Shown here: in pieces, positions 45,900 through 55,029 of the stretch | Layout: every line of letters begins with the position of its first letter | Numbering within the stretch: the stretch's first letter is position 1 | Assembly: GCF_001593605.1 (NCBI RefSeq) | Contig: NZ_CP012836.1 | Span: forward strand, 3,104,501-3,168,500 | Source of the DNA: Algoriphagus sanaruensis | GTDB lineage: Bacteria; Bacteroidota; Bacteroidia; Cytophagales; Cyclobacteriaceae | Direction: 5' to 3' | Length of the DNA stretch: 64,000 nt | Notes under the pieces: model-generated | What the model saw: the letters and a program-made list of their open reading frames with translations, nothing else | Databases searched by the model: none | What the model was told of the DNA's origin: nothing | Translations under genes and position numbers: made by a program

Positions 45900-47034
45900 T
45901 ACTTGGAATATTAACTATACGTTCTTCCAAAAATTCAGCATTCTTTTGACCATCTCTGTAACAATCCTTATACATTGGCAATCGGTACATTAGCTGCCAA
46001 ATGGGTCGAGTCATCATTCCTGAATCATTGGTCTCTTTCAAAAAAGCATTTCGCGCTTCAAGATTTTCCAATTCTACAGCCATAAGCCAGTAATTTACTC
46101 TAGTATTTTCGAGTTCTTTTCTGAAAATCATTTTCTTACTCTCAAAAAAATCTGCATAAGAATTTGCTAATTCTCTCTTATTTGCCAAAAATGAATCTAG
46201 TTGCTCCAACTGTCCACAAATCAACGCGGCATTCAGATTAGGCATCCGGAAATTATAACCTACCTCATCATGGAAAAACTCATATGGATGAGGAACCTTT
46301 GCTGTCGTGGTTAGGTGCTTACCCTTTTTTCCAAAAGCCTCATTATTGGTCACGATCATTCCTCCTCCACCGGAGGTGACAATTTTATTACCATTAAAGG
46401 AAAATACTCCAAGATGCCCAAAAGAACCGGTATGCTTTCCCTTATAGTAACTGCCTAGGGATTCAGCGGCATCCTCAACAACTGGAATATTCCATGAATT
46501 ACAAACTTCTACTAATTCATCTAGATGAACAGGAAAACCAAAAGTATGCATTGGAACACAAGCACTAATTCTTTTTCCAGTTTTTTTATTATAAGTACCT
46601 GATTCTCTTTTTTCCCCAAACTCAACCAAAAAATCGGAAACTGAATTGGGAGAAAGGCCCATGGTATCATAATCAACATCCAAAAAAACCGGTTGAGCCC
46701 CATTGTAATAAATGGCATTGGCAGTCGCCACAAAAGTAAGTGCTTGGGTAATTACTTCTTCTCCCCTTTGTACACCTGCCAATTGCAAGGCTATTTGCAA
46801 ACCCGAAGTACCATTGACCACTGCAATAGCTTTTTGAGATTGGCAGATTTCAGCCATCATTTTTTCAGCTAAATCAACATAAGCCCCTACGGAAGAAACA
46901 AAAGTCGAGTCTAAGGTATCTAATACATATTTCCGCTCATTTCCAGTAAAAACAGGAGCATGAAGTGGAATAAAATCTTTGGATTTAAATTTTTCCTGAA
47001 TAAACTGAATTATTTCTTTATAGGCCATGATCAC
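45886..47034 (-). CDS. legC: LegC-type PLP aminotransferase
   Basis: 382-residue DegT/DnrJ family enzyme. PVVEDAAESLGSYYKGK holds the PLP-ring Asp, and LGVFSFNGNKIVTSGGGGM the Schiff-base Lys. The start FIPLHAPVFTGNERKYVLDT is typical of LegC/PseC-like proteins. It aminates the C4 keto group made by the dehydratase upstream, with which it overlaps by 4 bases. An ATG two codons downstream of the chosen start is equally possible. Confidence 0.9.
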   Translation of the reverse strand: MIMAYKEIIQFIQEKFKSKDFIPLHAPVFTGNERKYVLDTLDSTFVSSVGAYVDLAEKMMAEICQSQKAIAVVNGTSGLQIALQLAGVQRGEEVITQALTFVATANAIYYNGAQPVFLDVDYDTMGLSPNSVSDFLVEFGEKRESGTYNKKTGKRISACVPMHTFGFPVHLDELVEVCNSWNIPVVEDAAESLGSYYKGKHTGSFGHLGVFSFNGNKIVTSGGGGMIVTNNEAFGKKGKHLTTTAKVPHPYEFFHDEVGYNFRMPNLNAALICGQLEQLDSFLANKRELANSYADFFESKKMIFRKELENTRVNYWLMAVELENLEARNAFLKETNDSGMMTRPIWQLMYRLPMYKDCYRDGQKNAEFLEERIVNIPSSVRF

Positions 47035-48239
47035 ATTTTGGCATCCAAATACTTTCCCGTTTCCTTATGATCAAATGCGGGCAATAATTCATTAAATAAA
47101 TTGAGCAAATCAGTTTTTGCCCACTGCTTTTTCTCTTTCAACTTTTGGATTTCAGAAAGGAACCATTCCAACTTTTCATCTGCATATGAAAGGCTACTTT
47201 TCACGATTCCTAAATTTTCGAACCTATTCAAATCCAATTGTTCCCCTTCCATAAAGAATTCTTCAAAATCCTTTTCTCCTGTGGTATCACTTTTTGTAAA
47301 GTAGCAGGGCCAAACTTCGAATTCGCTCGGTGAAATGCCTTTTTTCTCTTCGTTTTCAAAAAACTGACGGGCTTCTTCTTCAGATGAACAGATGTAGGGC
47401 TTGTAGCCTAATTGGTTTAAATAGTTTATTGCAATTTCAGCGAAGGTGATTAAGTGTAATTCTTCACTAAGCTTTGGAAAGAATATATCCTTATTGTCTC
47501 CTAATAAGCATGACATTAAACAGAGTTCTCCTGACTCCTGAGGAGTTACAAAGTATCTTTTGATATCATTTGGAGCAACTATAGGTTGTCTTTTTTGAAT
47601 TCTTTGGTTAAAACCGTGAAGCAAAGACCCATCAGAAAAGGCTACATTGGCAAACCTAGCTGTAGAGATTGAAATATCCTTACTCTCTCGCATTAAATAT
47701 AGCTCCATGATCCGCTTGGAAGCTCCCATCATATTAACTGGGTTAGCTGCTTTATCTGTGGACACGCAGAAATATTTCTTTACTCCTTTTTCTTTGGAGT
47801 GACGAATAGTCTTGAGGGTATTTAGAATATTGACCTCAATCATCCGCATTAAGGTAAAGGGGTCTTTCTCACTTCTTACATGTTTAAGTGCAGACAAGTT
47901 CAATACATAATCATATTGACCATCTGATTCTATAAAAGCATCATAAATTGGTGATGAAATATCCAAAGCAAAAGTCCTGAAATCTCCCTCAATATAGCCA
48001 AAGGAACTTCTGATATCCCTTACAAGCTCCACTAGATTGTTTTCACTGATATCAATAGCATGCAGTTTTTTTGGATTTCTTTTAAAAATTTCCTTAGTCA
48101 CAGCCTGACCAATAGATCCTGCAGCACCAATGACCAGAAATTTAGAGTTTGATACTATTTGGGATAAAATTACCTCATTAGAAGATATATCTCTTTCAAA
48201 AAGCAACTCAGCTCTTCCTATAAGATTAAGTATATTCAT
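47031..48239 (-). CDS. legB: NDP-HexNAc 4,6-dehydratase (LegB-like, inverting or retaining not determined)
   Basis: 402 residues, extended SDR. FLVIGAAGSIGQAVTKEIFK is the NAD loop (about 34-53). CVSTDKAANPVNMMGASKRI is the active site, in which Met replaces the usual Tyr of YxxxK, as in FlaA1/PglF-type UDP-GlcNAc 4,6-dehydratases. LPQL-type HEXNAc-binding blocks follow (FANVAFSDGSLLHGFNQRI). It starts the nonulosonate pathway from a GlcNAc nucleotide. The gene starts 6 bp after the dehydrogenase gene stop. Confidence 0.9.
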   Translation of the reverse strand: MNILNLIGRAELLFERDISSNEVILSQIVSNSKFLVIGAAGSIGQAVTKEIFKRNPKKLHAIDISENNLVELVRDIRSSFGYIEGDFRTFALDISSPIYDAFIESDGQYDYVLNLSALKHVRSEKDPFTLMRMIEVNILNTLKTIRHSKEKGVKKYFCVSTDKAANPVNMMGASKRIMELYLMRESKDISISTARFANVAFSDGSLLHGFNQRIQKRQPIVAPNDIKRYFVTPQESGELCLMSCLLGDNKDIFFPKLSEELHLITFAEIAINYLNQLGYKPYICSSEEEARQFFENEEKKGISPSEFEVWPCYFTKSDTTGEKDFEEFFMEGEQLDLNRFENLGIVKSSLSYADEKLEWFLSEIQKLKEKKQWAKTDLLNLFNELLPAFDHKETGKYLDAKM

Positions 48240-48245
48240 ATCTAT

Positions 48246-49556
48246 TTAAAGTCTCGCATCCACTTTATCTTTCTCCAACACACCCTTCACATCAAACACC
48301 ACCTGATTTTCTGATTTCTGAATAGGCAAGGATTTGAATTCTTTGTGAGCCACTGCAAGAATAATTGCAGAATAGTCTTCGAGAACTGGCTTGGCTCCAG
48401 CATTGATCACCTCTATTCCATATTCATGTTTTACCTCCTCTGAATTAGCCCAAGGATCATACACACACACGTCCATATCAAAGGACTTGAGCTCCTGGTA
48501 GATATCGATCACCCGGGTATTTCGCACATCGGGACAGTCTTCTTTAAAAGTAAAACCCAGTATCAACACATTAGAATCTATCACCTTCAGATCCTTGCGC
48601 ATCATCAGTTTGATCACCTCAGTGGCGACATGCTTACCCATGGAGTCGTTGAGACGACGTCCTGCCAGAATTATCTCCGGATGGTAACCTACTTCCTGAG
48701 CTTTTTGGGCCAGGTAATACGGATCCACTCCGATACAATGCCCTCCCACTAATCCTGGTCGGAAATGCAAGAAATTCCATTTGGTTCCAGCAGCTTCTAG
48801 CACCTCTTGTGTATCGATACCAAGTAAATTGAATATCTTACTTAGCTCATTAACAAAGGCAATATTGATATCCCTCTGGGAGTTTTCGATTACTTTGGCT
48901 GCTTCAGCTACCTTAATTGAAGAGGCTTTATGCGTACCAGCAGTGATCACAGACTTATAAAGTTGATCCACATAATCTGCCACTTCAAGAGTAGAACCAG
49001 AAGTAACTTTAAGGATTTTGGTTACTGTATGTTCTTTATCACCTGGGTTGATCCTTTCTGGGGAATATCCTGCGAAAAAGTCTTCGTTAAACTTCAATCC
49101 TGAAACTTTCTCCAAAACAGGTACACATTCCTCTTCAGTCACTCCCGGATATACCGTAGATTCATAAATCACCACATCTCCCCTTTTCAATAGTTTCCCT
49201 ATCATTTCTGAGGCCTTTAACATAGGCGTCAAAACGGGTCGGTTGTGTTTATCTGTTGGAGTAGGTACGGTGACAATGTAGATATTTGCAGAAGAAATTG
49301 GGCCCACAGCATCTGTTACCAAAAGTCCCTTTCCTTTTTCATCCAATTCTATGGAAGTTTTTACCAAAACTCTTTGAAGAAGCTCATCTTCTACCTCAAG
49401 AGTCCGATCATGACCCTTTTGGAGTTCATCTACCCGTTGAGGATTGATGTCGTAGCCTATTGTTTTAAATTTTTCTGCAAAAGCGGTAGCTAAGGGAAGT
49501 CCTACATAGCCAAGTCCAATAATGGCTATTTTACTGTTTTCTAAGTTGGTTAGCAT
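48246..49556 (-). CDS. Nucleotide-sugar 6-dehydrogenase (TviB/WbpA-like UDP-HexNAc dehydrogenase)
   Basis: 436 residues, UDP-glucose/GDP-mannose dehydrogenase family. [20 protein letters not shown] is the NAD loop (about 10-29). [35 protein letters not shown] and [18 protein letters not shown] with the catalytic Cys follow. The DPYYL and RRLNDSM forms match the TviB/CapL group that oxidises UDP-GlcNAc or UDP-GalNAc to the uronic acid, rather than UDP-glucose dehydrogenase. It feeds a HexNAcA residue to the polymer. The substrate remains a family inference. Confidence 0.9.
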   Translation of the reverse strand: MLTNLENSKIAIIGLGYVGLPLATAFAEKFKTIGYDINPQRVDELQKGHDRTLEVEDELLQRVLVKTSIELDEKGKGLLVTDAVGPISSANIYIVTVPTPTDKHNRPVLTPMLKASEMIGKLLKRGDVVIYESTVYPGVTEEECVPVLEKVSGLKFNEDFFAGYSPERINPGDKEHTVTKILKVTSGSTLEVADYVDQLYKSVITAGTHKASSIKVAEAAKVIENSQRDINIAFVNELSKIFNLLGIDTQEVLEAAGTKWNFLHFRPGLVGGHCIGVDPYYLAQKAQEVGYHPEIILAGRRLNDSMGKHVATEVIKLMMRKDLKVIDSNVLILGFTFKEDCPDVRNTRVIDIYQELKSFDMDVCVYDPWANSEEVKHEYGIEVINAGAKPVLEDYSAIILAVAHKEFKSLPIQKSENQVVFDVKGVLEKDKVDARL

Positions 49557-49564
49557 CTAAAAAT

Positions 49565-49621
49565 TGAAATCGTTAATCGTTAATCGTTAATCGTTAATCG
49601 TTAATCGTTAATCGTTAATGA
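49565..49621. repeat. Tandem 7-bp repeat (CGTTAAT)n
   Basis: About eight uninterrupted copies of CGTTAAT fill the gap between gmd and the dehydrogenase gene. One of several 7-bp-period tracts in this region. Confidence 0.95.
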
Positions 49622-49630
49622 TGTTTTTTA

Positions 49631-50800
49631 CTACTTTTTAAATAATTCTAAATCCCCCCTCATCATATCCTCTACCAATCCAGCTAGATCATATTCAGGT
49701 TTCCACCCAAGCTGAGTTTTGGCTTTGGTTGGGTCACCGAGGAGAAGGTCGACTTCCGTTGGGCGGAAATAGCGAGGATCAACTTTAACTAAAGTATCGC
49801 CGACGTTCGGGGTTCGGGGTTCAGTGTTCAGGGTTCGAAGTTCGGGGTTCGGGGTTGGGAACTCAGAACTTTGAACGCTTAACGGATTTCCTGTCGCTGC
49901 TTGGTATTTCTGCTCATCTATAGCATCGAGAATTCCGACTTCATCGACTCCGGTTCCCTCCCATCGGATGGTGAAGCCTACATAATTAAAGGCCATTTGG
50001 ACGAAGTCGCGGACTTTGGTGGTTTTGCCGGTAGCGATGACAAAGTCTTCGGGTTGGTCTTGTTGGAGCATTAGCCACATGGCTTTGACGTAGTCTTTGG
50101 CATGTCCCCAGTCACGAAGTGCGTCCAAGTTGCCCAAATAGAGACAGTCCTGCTTTCCCATAGCAATTGCTGCTGTGGCCATAGTAATTTTACGTGTTAC
50201 GAAGGTCTCGCCTCTACGTGGTGACTCATGGTTGAAGAGAATCCCGTTGCAGGCATACATCCCATAGGCTTCCCGGTAGTTTTTGGTGATCCAGAATCCG
50301 TAGATCTTCGCCACCCCATAAGGAGAGCGAGGATAAAATGGAGAGCTTTCGTCGTAAAATCCTGCTGCATTCTTATTCTCAGGCATTCCCCCGTAGAGTT
50401 CGGAAGTAGAAGCCTGGTAGATCCGAGTCTTTTTCTCCAATCCCAAAATCCGAACTGCTTCAAGGATTCTAAGCGTTCCAATTCCATCCACATTCGCTAC
50501 ATATTCCGGAGAGTCAAAGGAAACCTTGACATGAGACATGGCTCCTAGGTTGTAAATCTCATCTGGTTGCACTTCCTGAATGATGCGGATAATGTTGGTG
50601 GAGTCGGTCAAATCCCCGTAGTGAAGTGTAAAGTTGACATGACCTTCATGCAGATCCTGATATAAGTGATCGATCCGCTGGGTATTGAATGAGGAGGCAC
50701 GGCGTTTAATGCCGTGAACTTGGTAGCCTTTTTCAAGGAGCAGTTCCGCCAAATATGAACCATCTTGCCCTGTTATACCTGTAATTAAAGCTGTTTTCAT
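49631..50800 (-). CDS. gmd: GDP-mannose 4,6-dehydratase with an in-frame repeat insertion
   Basis: 389 residues. [20 protein letters not shown] (4-23) is the NADP loop, ASTSELYGG and [13 protein letters not shown] carry the Ser/Tyr/Lys triad, and [16 protein letters not shown] and [18 protein letters not shown] are Gmd-specific. It makes GDP-4-keto-6-deoxy-mannose for Fcl and other enzymes. About 27 residues ([19 protein letters not shown] and on to TPNVGD) have no counterpart in standard Gmd. The DNA below them is a 7-bp repeat like the intergenic tracts. They lie near the C-terminus just before the VDPRYF block. Function is probably kept because the frame and all motifs are intact. Confidence 0.95.
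   Translation of the reverse strand: MKTALITGITGQDGSYLAELLLEKGYQVHGIKRRASSFNTQRIDHLYQDLHEGHVNFTLHYGDLTDSTNIIRIIQEVQPDEIYNLGAMSHVKVSFDSPEYVANVDGIGTLRILEAVRILGLEKKTRIYQASTSELYGGMPENKNAAGFYDESSPFYPRSPYGVAKIYGFWITKNYREAYGMYACNGILFNHESPRRGETFVTRKITMATAAIAMGKQDCLYLGNLDALRDWGHAKDYVKAMWLMLQQDQPEDFVIATGKTTKVRDFVQMAFNYVGFTIRWEGTGVDEVGILDAIDEQKYQAATGNPLSVQSSEFPTPNPELRTLNTEPRTPNVGDTLVKVDPRYFRPTEVDLLLGDPTKAKTQLGWKPEYDLAGLVEDMMRGDLELFKK
49804..49882. repeat. Heptad-repeat insertion inside gmd
   Basis: On the plus strand GTTCGGG-type units (GTTCGGG GTTCGGG GTTCAGT GTTCAGG GTTCGAA ...) step by 7 bp for about eleven units. The same unit forms the non-coding tract at 52703-52866. In gmd the reading of three frames of the heptad gives a 21-bp, 7-residue period rich in Pro, Asn, Glu and Thr. 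Confidence 0.88.
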
Positions 50801-51135
50801 TTTTATTGGAGCACGGAGGCTTTTTTGTTACACGGAGTCTCTCGGGGTTGAACATGGAGGCTCACGGAGTTTTTATTTTTTTGGAACACGGAGTTTCTCG
50901 GAGGTAATCACGGCGTCCCACGAAGTATTTTTTTAGTTTTACAGCGTTCCGCTGGGTCTATTCTTGGAGCACGGAGGCTTTTTTGTTACACGGAGTCTCT
51001 CAGAGTTTTTATTCTTTTTGGAACACTGAGTTTCACTGAGTTAATCACGGAGTCTCTCGGAATATTTTTTTTAGTTTTACAGAGTTCTGCTGAGTCTATT
51101 TTTGGAGCACGGTGGCTCACGGAGTTTTTGTTTTT
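50801..51135. repeat. Imperfect CACGGAG/CTCACGGAG repeats left of the GxxExxY gene
   Basis: Many short copies of CACGGAG, TCTCGGAG and GCTCACGGAGTTTTT separated by T-rich spacers. The same words occur on the other side of the GxxExxY gene (51511-51715). No gene is supported. Confidence 0.85.
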
Positions 51136-51510
51136 TTAAATTATAAACCGGTGTATTCCTTTTACAAGACTTTTAGTCCTGAAATTCAACAATAAGCCAA
51201 TTCTATATCCAGAGAATTTCAAATAAGTTAAAACCTGCGCTTTGTGAACATCAGTAATTTGTTCAACTGTTTTCAACTCCAGAATCACTTGGTTTTCAAC
51301 GAGTAAATCTATTCTATAGCCACATTCAAGTTTAATATCCTCATAAACTAATGGGACTGGAACCTCGGATTTAACCTCAAAACCTAGCTTTTCCAATTCA
51401 TATTTAAGACAAGCTTGATAAGCAGATTCAAGAAGGCCTGGGCCAAGTTTAGAATGTACTTTAAAAGCACAATTCAAAATTTGCCCAGTTAGTCCTTCTT
51501 TTTCAAGCAT
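51136..51510 (-). CDS. GxxExxY protein (PD-(D/E)XK nuclease-like)
   Basis: 124 residues from the ATG at 51510; a longer frame to 51546 runs into the flanking repeat. The name-giving motif is GPGLLESAYQACL. CGYRIDLLVENQVILELKTV contains the D...ExK core of the PD-(D/E)XK fold. GxxExxY proteins are common in Bacteroidota and usually stand alone; their role is not known. This copy is bracketed by CACGGAG repeats between gmd and fcl, two genes that are normally adjacent. That suggests insertion of gene and repeats as one piece. Confidence 0.88.
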   Translation of the reverse strand: MLEKEGLTGQILNCAFKVHSKLGPGLLESAYQACLKYELEKLGFEVKSEVPVPLVYEDIKLECGYRIDLLVENQVILELKTVEQITDVHKAQVLTYLKFSGYRIGLLLNFRTKSLVKGIHRFII

Positions 51511-51719
51511 GTTTGTTTGGAACAAGGAGTTTAGCTGAGTTAACACGGAGGCTCACTGAGTATTTTTTTTAGTTCCACGGAGTTCAGCGGAGGATTGCAC
51601 TGAGTCTCTCGGAGTTTTTTTACAACACGAAGTTTTACTAAGTTTATTTGTTTTTACTCTGTGTAACTCCGTGTCTCCTCTGTGGGCCTCTGTGTTCCAA
51701 AAAAACGAGCTTGCGAGCA
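51511..51719. repeat. CACGGAG-type repeats right of the GxxExxY gene
   Basis: Same short words as 50801-51135 (CACGGAGGCTCACTGAG, CACGGAGTTCAGCGGAG, TCTGTGTAACTCCGTG). The tract contains CTCCGTG/CACGGAG inverted pairs and ends just before the fcl stop. Confidence 0.82.
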
Positions 51720-52682
51720 TTAGATTTTTACTTCTTTGAATGAGTCCTGATGCTCGAGGAACCATTGATAAGTCTTTCGGATGCCGTCCTCGAGGTTGGT
51801 CTTAGCTTTCCAGCCAGCGGAGGTCATTTTGGAGACATCCATGAGTTTACGTGGGGTGCCATCGGGTTTGGTGGAATCCCAGATAATTTCTCCGGTATGT
51901 CCGACGATTTTCTGGATCATTTCAGCCAATTCTCTAATCGTCAGGTCTTCTCCCGTACCTACGTTATAAAGGTTATCAGAGAATTTATTTTCCATCGCAA
52001 AAACTACAGCGTCTGCTAGGTCTTCCACATATAAAAACTCCCTCATCGGCGTACCACTACCCCACAGGGTCACTGTGGACTTTGGACCATGGACTGTCGA
52101 CTGGCTTGCCTCATGAAACTTCCGGATCATAGCTGGAAGGACATGGGAGGTTTTTAAGTCGAAATTATCGTATGGACCATATAAATTGGTCGGCATCAAA
52201 GAGATGTAGTCTTTTCCAAACTGCTTTCGAATCGCTTCACAAGCTTTGACACCAGTGATTTTTGCTATGGCATACCATTCATTGGTAGGCTCGAGGGAAC
52301 TGGTCAATAGATATTCTTCTTTGAGTGGCTGAGGAGCCAATTTGGGATAGATGCAGGAAGAACCTAGGAAAATAAATTTCTTAACATCCGCTTTCAAGGA
52401 GGCATCGATCAGATTATTTTGAATCTGCATGTTCTCCATCAGAAACTGATAGGGATACTCGTTATTGGCCAAAATCCCTCCTACCCGAGCTGCCGCATCA
52501 ATGACGACTTCAGGTTTTTCAGTCTCGAAAAAGTTTTTGACAGCTTCCTGATTCCTTAGATCTAGTTCAACCGAAGTTCGCCCAATCAATTGGAGATATC
52601 CTTTGGATTCCAAAGCTCTCCAGATGGCGGACCCGACCATTCCTCGATGGCCAGCAATGTAGATTCGGGTTTGAGAGTTCAA
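51720..52682 (-). CDS. fcl: GDP-L-fucose synthase
   Basis: 320 residues. IYIAGHRGMVGSAIWRAL (7-24) is the NADP loop. FLGSSCIYPKLAPQPLKEEY and EWYAIAKITGVKACEAIRKQ carry the Ser, Tyr-x3-Lys and Cys. It epimerises and reduces GDP-4-keto-6-deoxy-mannose to GDP-L-fucose, the donor for the GT10 enzyme at 1491. Between HEA and VTLWGSGTPMREFLYVEDLA it has SQSTVHGPKST, about four residues longer than the E. coli enzyme; below it lie four 7-bp units (52076-52103). The stop is next to the CACGGAG repeats. Confidence 0.95.
   Translation of the reverse strand: MNSQTRIYIAGHRGMVGSAIWRALESKGYLQLIGRTSVELDLRNQEAVKNFFETEKPEVVIDAAARVGGILANNEYPYQFLMENMQIQNNLIDASLKADVKKFIFLGSSCIYPKLAPQPLKEEYLLTSSLEPTNEWYAIAKITGVKACEAIRKQFGKDYISLMPTNLYGPYDNFDLKTSHVLPAMIRKFHEASQSTVHGPKSTVTLWGSGTPMREFLYVEDLADAVVFAMENKFSDNLYNVGTGEDLTIRELAEMIQKIVGHTGEIIWDSTKPDGTPRKLMDVSKMTSAGWKAKTNLEDGIRKTYQWFLEHQDSFKEVKI
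52076..52103. repeat. Four 7-bp units inside fcl
   Basis: TGGACTT TGGACCA TGGACTG TCGACTG, exact 7-bp steps, coding for a short variable loop before the VTLWGSGTP block. Confidence 0.75.
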
Positions 52683-52702
52683 GATTTAGTGGAGATAAGG
52701 GT

Positions 52703-52866
52703 AAATGGTTCGGGGTTCGGGGTTCGAGGTTCGAGGTTCGGGGTTTCGAGTTCGGGGTTCGGAGTTCCGAGTTCGGGGTTTAGGGTTCGAGGTTCGGGGT
52801 TCGGAGTTTCGAGTTCGGGGTTCGAGGTTCTAGGTTCTGTCCCGATTACTATCGGGATCGGGGTTT
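52703..52866. repeat. Heptad repeat tract (GTTCGGG/GTTCGAG)n between fcl and the gmd-like gene
   Basis: About twenty degenerate units, mostly 7 bp with occasional 6- or 8-bp slips, ending in CCCGATTACTATCGGGATCGGGG, which contains a small palindrome. Confidence 0.92.
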
Positions 52867-52883
52867 AGAATTCTGACCTATAA

Positions 52884-53840
52884 TTAAAGTGATGAATTCA
52901 ACATCCCTTCAATTACTTGCTCCATATTCATTTTGGCTTTCCAAGCTAGCCTTTGACTTGCTTTTTCTGGATTTGCTTTGGAAATAGCAAGATCAGTTGG
53001 TCGCATCAATTCCGAAGATTGCTCCACATGATTTTTCCAATCGAGTCCTAGTTTGGAAAAAGTGGTGGACACGAAATCCTGGAGTGTAAAACTTTGACCC
53101 GTTGCAATCAGAAAATCCTCTGGTGTTTCCTGCTGGAGCATTAGCCACATGGCTTCTACATATTCAGGAGCCCAACCCCAATCCCGAGAAATATCCATTC
53201 GGCCAAGGATTAATTTTTCCGAGGAGCCTTCCGCAATTCGCTTGGAAGTTTGGATGATTTTTTGGGTTACAAAGCGTTGGGGACGCAAGGGAGATTCATG
53301 ATTAAATAAGATTCCCGTGCAGGCAAATAGCTGATAGGCTTCCCGGTAATTATTGACCAACCAAGTAGCAGAAGCTTTTGCCAAGGCATAAGGACTTCTG
53401 GGTTGAAATGGCGTAGATTCCGTCGCAGGAATCCCCAGGGTATCTCCAAAAGCCTCACTCGAACCTGCATGATACACTTTGACGGGGTAATTCATCATTT
53501 TCACTGCCTCCAACAAATTGAGCACTCCGATGGTAAAGCTTTGAATCGTTTCTACGGGCTGCTCGAAGGAAAGTCCGACCGATGATTGTCCGGATAGAAA
53601 ATAGATTTCGTCCGGCATTGCTTTTTTGATGGTTACCCAAACCGACCTAAAATCCTCCACATCCATGGATACAAGTTGGATTTCTGATTTAATCCCCAAG
53701 AAATTCAAGTTTGAAAAAGAATTCCCCTGGGCATCTCTGGACGTTCCCCATACCTCATAGCCTTTTGTTAAAAGCAACTGAGCGAGGTAGGCTCCATCTT
53801 GTCCACTGACTCCACAGATTAGGGCGGATTTTCTTTTCAA
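52884..53840 (-). CDS. GDP-mannose 4,6-dehydratase-like SDR enzyme
   Basis: 318 residues, clearly related to Gmd. SALICGVSGQDGAYLAQLLL (5-24) is the NAD(P) loop, HAGSSEAFGD and SPYALAKASATWLV the triad region, and NHESPLRPQRFVTQKI and ISRDWGWAPEYVEAMWLML are shared with Gmd. It is shorter than Gmd and lacks the [11 protein letters not shown] form (MRPTDLAISKANPEKA instead). It could be a second dehydratase or a GDP-4-keto-6-deoxy-mannose reductase/epimerase making another 6-deoxyhexose such as rhamnose. The specificity cannot be read off. Confidence 0.85.
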   Translation of the reverse strand: MKRKSALICGVSGQDGAYLAQLLLTKGYEVWGTSRDAQGNSFSNLNFLGIKSEIQLVSMDVEDFRSVWVTIKKAMPDEIYFLSGQSSVGLSFEQPVETIQSFTIGVLNLLEAVKMMNYPVKVYHAGSSEAFGDTLGIPATESTPFQPRSPYALAKASATWLVNNYREAYQLFACTGILFNHESPLRPQRFVTQKIIQTSKRIAEGSSEKLILGRMDISRDWGWAPEYVEAMWLMLQQETPEDFLIATGQSFTLQDFVSTTFSKLGLDWKNHVEQSSELMRPTDLAISKANPEKASQRLAWKAKMNMEQVIEGMLNSSL

Positions 53841-53988
53841 AGCTAAAGGGTGAAGGTTAAGGGTTATTGGTTATTGGGTTGTTAGTTCGGTCCCGATAGG
53901 TATCGGGATCGGATTTCGGTACCGATAGGTATCGGATTCGGAGTTTGAGAATAATAGGAACGAACCCAAAACCTGGATTTTAGAAATA
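53841..53988. repeat. Heptad and palindrome tract before the gmd-like gene
   Basis: AGGGTGA AGGTTAA GGGTTAT TGGTTAT type units (about 53862-53890) are followed by two copies of CCGATAGGTATCGG, each a perfect palindrome arm pair. Confidence 0.85.
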
Positions 53989-54984
53989 TTAGATCAAATC
54001 TGGCTTTTCTTTTTCCAGCCTTTCATAGACCTTTTTTACATCTTGGGCTTTTTCACGTTGGAGGACCAGAATGGCATCTTCTGTCTGAATCAAGAGTGTA
54101 TTTTTCATTCCTGTAAACTCGGTATGGACAGGTGTTCCAATAACCATATTCCCATTTTCATCCTTAGGATGGCCTTGGGCTTCAAGGTATTCATAGATGG
54201 ATTCAAAACTTCCCATATCCGACCACTGAAACTGGGCAGGCACGACTTTGACCTTTTTACTTTGCTCCATCACCGCATAGTCAACGGATATGGATGGAAT
54301 TTGAAGGGAAAGTTCGAGCTCAAGTTTTCCTTCCTTCGATCCTTCCCATGCGATTTTAGAAGCCGCATATAATTCAGGTTCAAAAGATTTCAATTCTTCC
54401 AAATACACTCCAGCCTGAAAGCAGAACATGCCTGAATTCCAGTAAAAATTTCCTTTTTCGATAAAGCTTTGGGCAGTTTCAAAATCAGGTTTTTCCCGGA
54501 AGCTCAACACTTCCTCTCCCTGAAATTCAATGTATCCAAAGCCTGTTTCCGGGTGGGTGGGCTTTAAACCAAAGGTGACCAAGAATCCTTGTTTGGCGAG
54601 CTGAATAGCTCTATAAACTGCTGCAGCATAGGTTCCATCCGCATGAATCAAATGATCCGAGGGAGTGACAAATAGAATGTCTTCCGGTTGGAGGGCAAAA
54701 GCAGCAAAAGCAATTGCTGCGGCGGTATTTCGAGGGCAAGCCTCAATGATTTCCTGAAACTCTTGAATTCCTGCCCCATCAAGGTCCTTTCGGGAAAGAT
54801 GGTAATTGTCTGCATTTCCTACCACCAGAATCTGATCACAGAATTCCTGATTCCGAATAGCGGTTCGCTGAAAAAGCGTTTTTCCTTCAAAAATAGGCAG
54901 GTATTGCTTTGGTCTAGCTTTCCTGGACAAGGGCCAAAGTCGGGAACCTACTCCCCCCGATAAAATTACATTGACTATTTTCAT
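53989..54984 (-). CDS. manC: Mannose-1-phosphate guanylyltransferase (single-domain)
   Basis: 331 residues. VILSGGVGSRLWPLSRKARP (6-25) with PKQYLPIF is the GTP-binding signature. FVTPSDHLIHADGTY, FGYIEFQGEEVLSFREKPD and FYWNSGMFCF are further family blocks. The C-terminal phosphomannose isomerase domain of bifunctional ManC/XanB proteins is absent, so mannose-6-phosphate must be made elsewhere. It makes GDP-mannose for Gmd and possibly for mannosyltransferases. It is separated from both neighbours by simple-repeat tracts. Confidence 0.94.
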   Translation of the reverse strand: MKIVNVILSGGVGSRLWPLSRKARPKQYLPIFEGKTLFQRTAIRNQEFCDQILVVGNADNYHLSRKDLDGAGIQEFQEIIEACPRNTAAAIAFAAFALQPEDILFVTPSDHLIHADGTYAAAVYRAIQLAKQGFLVTFGLKPTHPETGFGYIEFQGEEVLSFREKPDFETAQSFIEKGNFYWNSGMFCFQAGVYLEELKSFEPELYAASKIAWEGSKEGKLELELSLQIPSISVDYAVMEQSKKVKVVPAQFQWSDMGSFESIYEYLEAQGHPKDENGNMVIGTPVHTEFTGMKNTLLIQTEDAILVLQREKAQDVKKVYERLEKEKPDLI

Positions 54985-55029
54985 GCGTTTACCCTTGATT
55001 AAAAATGAAGATTTGGATTGAGCTGAGAA

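Noticed and set aside
51553..51765. Minus-strand frame of 70 codons
   Set aside because: Composed of CACGGAG-type repeats and the fcl 3' end; no protein pattern.
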